Source: Ricordea florida
Taxonomy: Eukaryota; Cnidaria; Anthozoa; Corallimorpharia; Ricordeidae
Direction of reading: 5' to 3'
DNA length: 64,000 nt
NCBI GenBank assembly: GCA_949710005.1
Contig: OX453281.1
Coordinates: forward strand, 21,577,061-21,641,060
Under the pieces are notes generated by a model. It saw only the letters and a program-made list of their open reading frames with translations. It did not search any database and was not told where the DNA came from. Below are positions 33,801 through 46,100 of the stretch, in pieces (position 1 is the first letter of the stretch; each line of letters starts with the position of its first letter). Both the position numbers and the translations under genes were made by a program.

Positions 33801-36800
33801 TAACACCTCCATGTGCGAGTATGATCATTCTATTCACTGTTACAGTCCGTTTCCTTTATCTCTATTCATGTTTTTGATTATCTGGACTCTCGATCATCTG
33901 GACTTTTTGCGCAAGGCCCAGCAAGTGCAGATAATCAAGGTTCAACTCTATTCTCCAATGTAAGGTTGCCGTTTCTTGGGTTTCATGTTGCTGCAACAGG
34001 TGATAGGTTTTAGAACTGTATGCCATTTCAAACATTCAGAGGCAAAATCACAACCAATCCTGGTTATGGAAACTTGCACACATTTTTCGGTGCTTGTTTC
34101 CAGCAACTTTTGTTTATGGCAACTTGTTCTGTTGCTTTCTAAGAATCTTTCTTAGTTGTCTCTGTTTGTGCAGGTAATGCAGACAGTACTCTATATGTGT
34201 TCGGGTAGCACAGATGGCGTGTGAGCAAATCACATTTTGTAAGGTACTGGTTCTGTGACACCCCCCACCCAAAACCTGTTCAATGGGGAGTAGTCCACAA
34301 TACATCCTGGGTAGCTAGTCCATGAGCACTCCAGGCCGAGATGCTAAACTGGGCATCTATCAGAGAGATGCACCATATGGGTATCTGCACTATTGTTTAC
34401 GTGACTATGGGTTGACCCATGTAAAGGAAGCCAAAGGCGAGCTGTGGTATAGGTTGCAGGTGATGTGGTGTGTGTTGGGTCGAGTTGGGCAATGTTGTTT
34501 GCGTCATGGAATTGTTGAGTATAAACCTATGGAAATGCTCCACCTGCAGTGCCTTTGTTAATCTTCCTGGGGCCCACACACACAATTTTTTGCCGCCCTC
34601 CATCCTCAAAGTTAATATGACAGAAGGGTCATATTTGCTTGGTGCCTTCATCTCAATGTCAATGAGTTTGTCGACACCAAGCAGGATATTGCACCATTTC
34701 TTGATGTCTCACCTTCCAGGGAAACTTTCCTCCATTCGACAATTGCCTTGCGTTTTTATCTGCAGGGCAACTCGTTGTTGAGATGCCTTGAGGCTACATA
34801 TGTTCAACAAGGTGCACCAAGTTTTTCTTTGGACCCTCACACGAATGCCTCATAGTTCTTGCCACACTCCACGCAAGTGCACATGTGGAAGATTTCTCGT
34901 TGCCCCACATCTGCACCTCTTGGTACATGTGGTTACATGTCTGACACATTCAGCACACAAAAAGTCAGGACATTTTCTCATTGATCCTCAGATTGAGGCG
35001 GTGCATTATCAAATCACATTTGGCCTTGTTGGCAGATGGGCATAATTCAGAGGGTCTCATCATGCCTAGATCGCTGGGATCCCAATTCCCTGGCTGAGTG
35101 TTGTCGAGTGCCCACGTCTTACCACTGCCCCATTTAATCACCGAGCCATCGAGGTCAATATTGGACAGGACAGTACCACATATTGAGCTGTAGATATTGT
35201 TGAACTTGGGGGAGTTCCAATGCCTTAAGTACAATTCCACCAAGTTGATTCAACACTCCACGGCCATGTTATAGTAACCTTGTTCGAGTTGACATGCCAG
35301 ATTTTTGTGACCCTTACCTGGCCCTGTGCGAGTATCTGTCGCTAATACATTGCAGAACTGTGAGCAACATATGTCGGGGGTCCAATATGATACCTGGTAA
35401 TGAAGATGATCTTGTGGATGCCATTGGCTTCGTAGATGGTCTTCCCCGCTGACGTGACGGTCAGGCTGTTTATCAGGGAGAAAAAGCTGGTGCATACTGC
35501 ATGTTGGCATCAATAGCCACCCCATCTACGAGAGTCTCAAAGGTGTAGTCAGCCAGGAAATAGGCATTTTATCAGTCACAGACATTGTCCCTGTCCTTCA
35601 CAGTGAACTTTTGCCCAGTCTTCCATTGGTGTTTTCCATTATGCAGGAACGTGAGCGGCATATCCAAGTTAAACTGGATGTAGTCGACCTTTTCTATGCT
35701 GTGGTGTTCTGAACAGGGTGTATACCTATAAGGAAATTTTTTTCATAGCTCGTTTGCCAGGATCTGATTCAGAAGGCAAACAGGGCATCATTATCTATAT
35801 TGTTCACTTAGTGCAAGATCAAGTTGCAGTGGACGAAGACCTGCTCAACCCCTGTTGTGATGTCAGAGATCTTGTTTCCTATGAAACTTGGCACTCGACA
35901 TTTTTTTTGTACACAATCAAGTTGGTGAAGCCCCCTTCACAGCTGCTGCCTAAGAAAAATTTCAGGGAGCCCCCTTCAGGCTTCCAGTCTAGAAACTTAG
36001 GAGCCCAAACCACAGTTCTAGGTGCCCAGGGAGACACACAGCTACCATGACGGTGATGTGCAGCTACAGTTAATTTAGTTGAGAAAAAAGGATATTAACC
36101 ACAGAGACATGAATGACTAGGGGTGAATCGTCAATTCAAGAACAATGATAACATTTTTGGTTGTAGTCAGCTTGAATAAAAAAAGTATTTGCCGTTTGAA
36201 AGGCAATCAAATTATTATATCGAACTGGAAGCCTACTAGACATGTTTCATAGGTTTAAAAGAGAATAAATTAAAACCTATGGCCATTGCTTACCTGTTGT
36301 GAGGACTCTGTCGTATCAGGCTAAAGCTAAAGAATTTTGGCGAGAAATAGGCGCTTATCCATCGCTGACATTGGCTGTAAATTCAGCGTGAAAAAGGCAC
36401 TATGTACTTCCATTATTGAAAGTAAAAATGCAACCAACACTACGTAGCAAATGTTTACTTTATTTGAGAAGTCACATATCAGTTACAAACATCATACCAC
36501 GTTCAGTCTCTCCAACACTGAATGACGATAGAAGGCAACTTGTAGATGACATTGAACACTAAGCTCATTCAGTCAAAGGTGAAGTAAGATAAAACTTATG
36601 AAATCAAAACAACGCAGCTGAAGGGTGGTGTGAATGGTAGACATGCAATTCAAGCAACAAATAACTAGACCATAATTTTGCAATTCTATATTTGGGAATT
36701 ATACCAGAGATCCAGTCTCAAGCTACCATGGAGATGAGAGTTGGACAATTTATGGTGCAGGTTTGTGGAATTTCTGCGCCATCTGATTCTCGCCAAATAT

Positions 36801-37008
36801 ATAAACATTTCAACTGTGAAGGCCTTACTGATGGAACCCAATTTACAATAAAACTAGGAGCATTCCCCTGTGTTAAGTCATGTTGCCTGTGTGGGCTCCT
36901 AACACAGAAATTTGGCCATTTTGAATATTCGGTGCACTTGTCGCTCCTTTTGAGCAAGCTCCTCCTTTTCCTATGCTAGTCCATGCAAGTTCTTTAGTGA
37001 CATGGTAT

Positions 37009-37044
<36 letters not shown>

Positions 37045-37075
37045 GTTATGATGCTTCGAGCCAACAGGGAAAGTA

Positions 37076-37150
<75 letters not shown>

Positions 37151-40100
37151 AGGATGAGAATTCCAAATTACGACCCCAACTTCCCTAACAAAGATGGTTA
37201 CAGGCAAGGCCACCTTTGTATGCTCACGGTTGTGTTGCGCATGCTAATCTGTGGGCAAAGCTTTTCCAGCAAGACAAAAACCCTTCTGCATATGCTCTAG
37301 AGTTGAACAAGGTTACCTCTTTTCGAAGAACCTCCATCAGGACAAGGAACAAACCCTTCTGGATCAGTCATTAACCCTGTGGTGGGTCACGAGGTTATTG
37401 AAGCACCGGAGGATGAGATCATTCCGATGTAAGTGCTGCCAGTAGACAACCAGAAGCTTGCCATCTATGATGGCATGGTCTGCAAGAGAAACCAGAATGC
37501 TATCATCAACTACATAAATGGGCAGCACAGGAATTGCACTGTCATCTTCCTTACCCAGACCCACTACAAGAATATCCGAGACAACTGCATCCATCTGCAG
37601 CCATCTTGAACTTCCCTCTGAGGGAGAACAAGCGGATTGCTTATGAGCTGGGGTTTGATCCAGCCCTGCTAAACCATGCCACCAGACCACAAGATTCTGC
37701 ATGCCGCATATAAACTTAGCTTTTGCGCCATCTATATACAAGTCCCATGGAAAAACGACTGGCAAGCCTGTACTACAGCCCCAAAAGCTACTGGAGAGGA
37801 CTTGCTGCCATCAGGTCCCTGAAGCAGTTGCAAAGAAGTGATTGGCCAAGCAGACCCTTTGGCAGGTCAACCGCCTTGCAACAAGGCGCATGCCTTGGCC
37901 CAAGTTCAATGTGCCCACACCCAACAAAGTGCACCAAGCCAACCTTTTTATGCCACATGGAAAACTACCCTGTGGGTGCAAAGTCTTCAAGTATGTGCTG
38001 ACTTTTGTCGATGTGGCCAGCTGCTACAAAGAAGCTTAGCTTCTGACTTGGAAGGACTTGGCTGAGGTTTCGAAAGCCTTGCAGAAGATCTATAAGCACA
38101 GCCCCCTGACATGGCCTCAAATGCTGCAGGTTGACTCTGAGTGTGAGTTTTTGGGTGCTGTAACAAAAGAGATGGGGGACCACAAGACATATTTTCAGCG
38201 AGGACACACTGAAATCCTTTGTGACCGGGCCATTGTTGAACATTTCATCTGCATGGTGGCAGATTGCTTGTTTGGACACCAGAATGCTGTGAAAATGTGC
38301 TTCCCCATGGGTGTGAAGGCATGCTATGGCTGACATGTCCCTTGCTTTGAATGGTGTTCATCCCATGCCATAGCTGCTGCCAGTCGAAGACGGTCTCCTT
38401 GTACTGCTCATGCGTTATCTTCTCCTTGACAACACTTTTGCACACCCTTCGCTTTCTTGCAGATGTCCTTGTCTGCCTTCAAGATCGAGTACATCTTTGG
38501 TCTCAAACAGATGACCTCCACAATGAGTGTGCATTTGCATTCATCCTTCATCTTGCCCAAGACCCTCTTGTTGGTGCTTCAATAGAGTGGATGCTGCTTC
38601 AGGTAGTTGCTGGTATTATACAGGTGGCTGTTCAAAGTGATGTCCTTGTAGATGTCCTCTGTCTCTATCTTGAGCAGAAGGCTGTCTGTCTGTGTACATA
38701 AGTTCACACCTTGAACCATATTGCTCTTTTAGCACTTTTTAGAAGAAATCGTAGAAGTCTTGCTGTTCTCAAGGATCGTCATCCCAATGTACACAGGCTT
38801 GTTGAGGAGGAGTCTGCTCTGTCCATATGGATGCTAGCCAGGTCATTTGATAACAGAACATTCTTCAAATACAAAGGATTGGCAACCAATGTCCTGATTT
38901 TGTCCATCTCTTCGTTGCACACAATCCTTATGTCAACGCACTTATGCAAATTCTCTGTGGTCTTACTGAACCACGAGGTTGTTCATGAGCTTGTAGAGGA
39001 CCTCCTCAAACTTGCTTTTTGCACCATCCATTATTTTTGTTCGAACTCCAACACCCTATGCATCCGTGTCAATTGCATGCCTTGCCTCAGGTGGAACTGT
39101 AGATTTCTGTAATTCACAACATAGTTTGCCTTGTTATGATGCATTAGCAGCAGCTTCTCACAGTTTGGCAGGATTTAGCTCCAGGTCTTTCATCAGGTTC
39201 CTCTGATAGTCCAACATCCAGTGCATTATCTACGACCATCTTCTCCAGCGCTAGATGGTAGCTGTTATGCTTCTTATGCAGCTCCACTGGGTACTCACGA
39301 TAAACCTCAAGGATCCGGCTGTGCTTCGCATTCTCATAAAAATTTCCTTTGGATCTCTTCCTTTGTGGGCATAATACACTTCCATTTGAAGTACCTTTTT
39401 TGGGAGCGGTTTGGTTGTGGCCCACCCGTAGAGGTTGTTTGTGTCCAGGTGCATGATGTGCTTCCTTGGCTCTCTAGGATCATAGTCTGATTGTCCTTAG
39501 TGGTGCCTTAGCATACCTCATGCTCACCACTGATATACCTCCACATTGGTCTTTACACAAAGATCATGGTAATCCCTCAGGGTCTTGCACTCCAAGGTCT
39601 CCCAGACCTTTCACGCATGTCCTCGATGTGCTTGTCACTCAGCTTACTGTAGAATCTCCCCTTACTCGGCAGGCTTGCCTTGTTGAATCTCTCCCATTTG
39701 TCCATGTACTCGTAGGGGTAGACACCCTTTTTTGAGGCAGCTTGCTACCCCTCAACATACTTGACATGATCCTCAGTGCCTCCTTCGGTGTCTTCCTTAC
39801 AACTGAGTCTATACTACCTTCTATAAAGTTCAGGCTGTCGATGAAATGCAGACCTCCAGTGGATATGGTGATGTATTTCTCCATGTTGTTCGCAGGGCAT
39901 TTCACCTCTCTCTGCAACTGCGACACAGCTTGCATCAAATGGTGCTTATTGTTACCCCTCAAGTTGTGGAATACAACAGGGATGGGGATGGTCTTTGGAT
40001 CTACTTGTAGTTTCAGGTTGCACTCGTGCGCAGCCCCACAACACTTGCCTATAATATGGCAATGATTCTTAACAGAGTCCTTTTGGTTCTGCCTAATCAA

Positions 40101-43100
40101 AGGTTTTGCACAGAACAGACACACCTCCTGATGCTTTGCTATCCATTGGTTGGTCTCATCCTCCTCCCCTCCCTTCTCTCATTTTTTTGTCTGACAAATG
40201 CTATCCTTTTGAGTCCAACGTAGTAGCAGTTTTTGTGGTTTTGGCTGCAATAGCGACCCATATTATGGTCGTAGACAGGCACTGAATCCAGGAACGAGTC
40301 CTTGACCAAGCCCTTGCCATAAATATGGCATCCGGTTGCATTCTTGTGGCTGGCCTAGTCGCTTGTGGTCATCACACATGGCTTCAGTGTGGTCAAAGTC
40401 TCCCTTATCTTTGGCTCCTCCTGCACCACGTTGCTCAGAAACATGCCTCCTGCGTTCTCACCTCTGTAGGACCTCTCTTCAAGCACCTTGCCATCACACC
40501 GTCATACCCACAGGCCTCATGTCACATTGTCTTCTTGGTTTAGCTCTTCCCTGCCCATCCTGACCTGCACCCACAACCAGGAGCCCCCCTGACCAAGGCC
40601 TTGAAGTCCACGTAGACCACATAAGATGCCTTCATCTGTTGTGGAAGGACAGCGTGTTCTCACCCTTTCTTGGCATCTCAACTCTTGTTGGCAAGCCATT
40701 CACTCCTTTGCAATGTTTTTGTGGTCCTTGAGTAGGTCCTCTCTTGTGAAGTCAGTCAAACACATCATGCAATGGTGCTTTGCGGCACACTTCTTAGTCG
40801 GACTGAAGAGCAAAGCATTTTCTTGGTTCACCTCACAATAGTGTTGCCTTCCATTCGACTTGATTAACATCAGGTTTGTCCACAGCACATTGGCTTCCTT
40901 CCTGCTGATTCTGTGTACGACCAAGCAGTAACCCTCCCAGCCAAAGACGTTTATTGCGAGGCCCCTGTCTTGAGCCTCAAGCCTGTCTATTTGTCTCACC
41001 GGTGTTGGAAAGACGATGCCTGTGTAATTGATACCATCGTCAGCAGGATAGCTGCTTGGTCTGCTTAGGTTCATACCATTTGGTGCTGGAAATAAAGCAG
41101 CCCTTAGTGCCCACTTCAGAAATTAATTGTCCCTGTTCCTGACGTTGACAATAGTCTTCTTACTCAGCAAACTGGATGGAAGAGGCAAATAAGTCCCTCC
41201 CCGAAGTGGCTGATAATGCACCACATTCACACATGCGGTCTCAATTGCCTCAAATTTCCATTCCGACCTTTTCTCCAACCACGCCTCTATCTCCCCCTTC
41301 ACCCTTTCAACAAACTCATTGAACTCCCTCCCCACCAAACCCCCATCTTGCCTACCAAAAACATGTGGCTCTTCTTCCCAGAAAGTGCTCCATCTCCTCT
41401 GTCTCACCATCCCTCTGAATCGAGAAATTCACCTTCAACCCAAAATCTACTTTGGCGCCATGTAATGTCTCAATCTCTCCCTCAACCAGCTTGACATACC
41501 TTGCCCTCGTCTCACACGCAAACATCTGATGATCCCAATTGATCTTGTGGTCCTCTGTCCCCTGGTTCCCTTCCACTATTGGTTCATAAGACGTTCAAAG
41601 AACATCTCATGAATAGCTCATAGCCGCCATCTCTGCCTTTATACTAGAGTGCACATTTCTCTAAACAGTAGTTATTTGTGACTATTTACCCAGAGTTCAT
41701 TGCAGGTTACTCCCTATTGAACAGGTTTTGAATGGGGTTTGTCACAGAACCAGTATCTTACAAAATGCTACATGCCTACATACTGTGTGATACCCACACA
41801 CACGTAAAGTACTGTCTAGCTGGGGAGCGAGATTTGCCAAAATACACCACTCACAGGGTTTCACCAAACCCCCCTTATACAGGGTGGGTTATGGGAGCTG
41901 GGATTTGCCAAAATTCAACGCTCAAAGAGGGGTGCTAGGAGCTGAGATTTGTCAAAATACGATGCTCACAGCGTGTCACAGAACCCCCCTATCACTTGTG
42001 TGTTATTTACATATATGGACCATTAATTCTTCTTTTTTTCAGGGAATATTTGTGGTTATGATGAAATAGTAAGGTAAGTATCATGGTGATAGTTACCTGT
42101 CATGTAGCTCTCAGCCGATATACAACCTTTGTTTTGTTAATTGGAATGGATTCAGATCCATAATTATTTCTATAGACTGCAAAACTAATTTCCTGTAAGA
42201 ACACAACCCATCCATTTCCAATAGACTGAATTTAGTTCAGTGGAGTCCACTGGAGATGCATAAGGCTGGTTATTTGGTTTGAGACAGATTTAACAAAGCC
42301 TGTCTAAGTTGAATTAATTTTTTTGCTTTGCTCTAACTTTACTTTTCAATCTTTCTCATATCACACCAGAATAAGTAGTCAATACCTACTCACTCAAGAT
42401 GAATTGGTTTCATTAAATCAGTCTCTAATTGGTCAGTCACATACACTTCAAGTTTTACTTAAAACCATGGCTTTAGTTGAACACTGTTGAGATAATTGGC
42501 CCATAGAGTCCACTGGATTTCCAAGACATGTAGTCATGACATTGTGTTCAAAGTTACATTATTTGTTAGATGATTACGTGATTTGTGTAGAAGCATGTGT
42601 GCTGCTTGTGTAATTGCAGTCAGTTTGTGTTTTTCTCATTTCTGATGTACAGACCCCCCTGCAGTGATAAGATTTCTATATCTGACTGGTATTTTCTTTC
42701 TTCATCTTTTTAGGGATAGACCCAAGTTGGTCTTTTTTGACCTTACTGAGTGTATTTCTGTTACTACCGACATCGCAACAAACCTCTTCAGTGTATCCTG
42801 CCCAACAAAGCAGGTAATTTAAATTACAAGTAATTACAACCGAGAACCCAAATAAATAAATAGCTTTTTTGTAATGTCCCATCCACCAGTGTGCTATTTG
42901 TCCACTGGTTCAAGATCAAATCGTATTTTGAAAGTGTTATGGAGTGGAGAAATGGAGAAAAACCCTTGGAGCCAGGAGAGAACCTGTAACAAACTCAACC
43001 CACATGAGACGGCAGGAATTGAACCCAGGTTACAGAGGTGGGGGACAAATGCTCTCTCCACAGTGCCAACATTCCTCCCCAAAAAGGAAGTGAGCAATTC

Positions 43101-46100
43101 AGTCTCCTTTAATGGATGCTATGCTGAAATTACCGTATTAGGGACTACAACATTGAAACAGTTAGTTCTTTGCATGTCATTGAGTACCTGTATTGGGACA
43201 ATTAAATCTAACATACTCAACAGTAAGCATTGTAAATTTTGCCATTTCAGTTTTCACCAGTTGGTAGTTACTTATGTTAGCCTTGATTCACTCTACAAGA
43301 CTGAGTTTGAATAGCTGGACCTGGCTTTTTGCAGTTCACTGTTTACTTGAGTTCTTTGTACACTCGTTACTTTTAACTAAAGCTTATTAAAGCTGTCAAG
43401 TTCTGCTGTGTGTCTGTGATCCCTTCAGGAAGAACAAAATGTTGCATTGTGTATGCTTTCTGTGCCATCACAGGGCCTGCATGTAACTGTACACTTCCAT
43501 ACTCCACTGCATTTGTGGTAATTTCCAACTTTTGCCTTGTGTAGCTTTGTGCAGAAAAGTGCCCAACAAAGAATCAGTTGGGTTTCTTGGCAGATAAAGA
43601 AGATCTGGTTTGTGATTATGACCTCAATCTGGCAACACAAAACCCAGGACAAACGGTAATTACTCACCATCAATTCTTCTTTACATTGTAGATCAATGTC
43701 CATGTATGACACATTATTGTTACTGTGTAGTGAAGTAAATTTGTTATTAATTTTAGCCTTAGTAGAAGCCTGTTTTTGGTTATTTATAAATAATTGGAAG
43801 GTAACAAGAAACTATATAATTAGAAATAATGAACAAGCACTCACAGACTGATATGTAAATCATTACTTCTTCGTAAACCTGATATGTATATCATGCAAAA
43901 CTCGTTTACAATTTTATATAAATAATTCATCAAACAACTTCTTTTATTAATTTTCTTAATCATGCTGTCTCAAAAACATTATTTACATATGATATAGTAG
44001 CCTAAAGAGGTTGTAAATCTATTATTTGTAGATAATAAAGTTTACTTGGGGCATCAGTTCATTATTTGTAAATAACAAAATTTCACCTTGCCAAGTGTAA
44101 ATTTATTGTTTATGACTACCTTGTTCTGAAACTAATTTATGATGAACATGCACACCAAACGATGATATATTCCATGAAAATGCTGGTCAGCAGTTACCAC
44201 AGTCCACATATGGACTGGCGGTAACTGCTGACCAGCATTGGCTTGATTTTAACTTTACCTAAATTCCAGTTAGCCACATTTAATAGTAGATTTATAACTG
44301 ACAATACACTCTAAATCTGGTAAATCTGGTAACCGCCGACCGGTTAGCTCAGTTGGTAGAGCACCGGACTACCGCGCGGGTAGTAAAACTCCGGCCGGAC
44401 CAACACTCAGGTCTTAAAAATAACTGAGGAGAAAGTGCTCCCTTTGTAATGACATCTGTAAATGGTTAGACTTTCTAGTCTTCTCGGATAAGGACCGTAG
44501 GACCCGTCTCACAACACTTGTTCCTAATAATCTGTGGGAAGTTAAAGAACCCACACACTGTTCGAAAAGATTAGGGGACTGGTGACGTCCGATCTCACCC
44601 AATAGAAGTGTAAAGCGCCTTTGAACATATTTATATGAAAAAGTGCGCTATATAAATTCATTATCATTATCATTAAATACTTCTGGATAACCTGGTTAAT
44701 GTTAGGTTGACTACAGTTAAGAGGGGATTTAAAGACTACCATTTTTCCTTGGACAGGCTTTAACTGCCTGGACAGCCACTTGGTTCTGTTGCTGTACTTT
44801 ACTTCCCTAAACAATAGGAGTAGAAACCCAACCGGATATCCGCGACGTCTTAGAGGCTCGTGGGGAGCCACAAACCCACAGCCAAATCCCAAGGCACCCA
44901 CATTCCCCCCAAAAAAACCACAAAGCAAGGCATAAACCCTACTTCGTGCAAGCTGTTTCGACACCGGAATGATAGACGAAACTGGGATATGAATGTATAA
45001 CTGGTATGCATCACTTAATCCACCAACCCAAGGTTTTAATGAGGTGTTCTGAAACCCCCTGTTGCATGGCAGAAGTCACAGCTCCAATGCAGAAGCTGTG
45101 CCTAGAAAAAGAACCTGAAATACCCGCAGCAGCCAGCACGGACTGCAATGTGAATGACAACTGTTGACTTGTTAAAGGTTGGCCAGAGGAGTACCGGAAA
45201 AAGGGGTCAGGGGTGGAACCATGGAGATGCAGGTAGCTTGAGATGGCCACCAGAGGGCAAAGGACAGAGTTGGCACGACCCAGGTATATGCCCCAGCCTC
45301 TCTGTCTTCAAGCATTTCATGTGCACTTTGAAATAGTGGGATTAACTTTTGAATCAGCCTGAAGATTATCAGGACTCAAATGAAAGGCAGGGTCAAAGGG
45401 AGTGTTGATGGTAAACTCTCCAGCACAAGGAAAACCGAAAAACCCCAGACAACATTCTGCCCAAATCATGACATGGTGTGAAAGGTCAAGGGACCCGTGG
45501 GTGACACACGTCAACGTGGCAGTAATTGGTAGACGTGCAGATGTGGGGGAGCCCTGAACACACTTGATCCCTCGCAAAAGCCATTGTAGCTGAAGACATT
45601 GAATTGAAGAGTCAGGAAAGTCATGGTTGATGTGTAAAGAGGAGATTGCCAACAGGGAGACCTTATTGGTGGAGTGGCTTAAACCATCTGCAATATGAGT
45701 GCAGAAACGCATCAGCAATGGGATTAGCTGTACCGCGAACTGGAGAGGCTGTGAAGGAGGAGTGCTGGGCAGCTAACGAGTAAAGATAGCGTAGCAGGAC
45801 CATCATGTTCGGATCCCAGATGTTCGGAATTTGAGTACCACCACAACAGCTTTATTGTTGGAAAGGACCTCCACCTGCTTAGAAAGCCACTGCAGACCCA
45901 ATAAATATGAGGCTACAGTGACAGGAAACAGTTCCTTGTAGGCAATTGATAATGGGCACTAAAGAGGGAACCAAGAGCCAACAAACCAATGGCCTTGAAA
46001 CGGGGCCCAGGTTGGGGTAAGAAAGAAGCTTAGACCATCCCACAATTTAAGGAAATTCCTCCACCAGGTAAGATCCAGCTGGAAGTCACGATAAAGTTGG

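Larger units (their letters stand above)
34181..41817. mobile_element. Decayed Polinton/Maverick (7.6 kb) in SLC44 intron 4
   Basis: Inverted ends start AGACAGTACT (34181) and finish AGTACTGTCT-type (41817), with similarity over about 130 bp. Between them lie broken genes for a packaging-type ATPase (+), a retroviral-like integrase (+), a protein-primed DNA polymerase B (-) and a probable structural protein (-). This set defines Polintons and related adintoviruses. I see no 6-bp target duplication, and every gene has stops or frameshifts, so the copy is old. At 7.6 kb it is shorter than typical 15-20 kb elements, so much is deleted. A TA microsatellite has grown in it at 37012-37147. Confidence 0.82.

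Noticed and set aside
37364-37765. Minus-strand 133-codon frame in the Polinton
   Set aside because: It is the antisense of the ATPase remnant, whose + strand reading carries family motifs.
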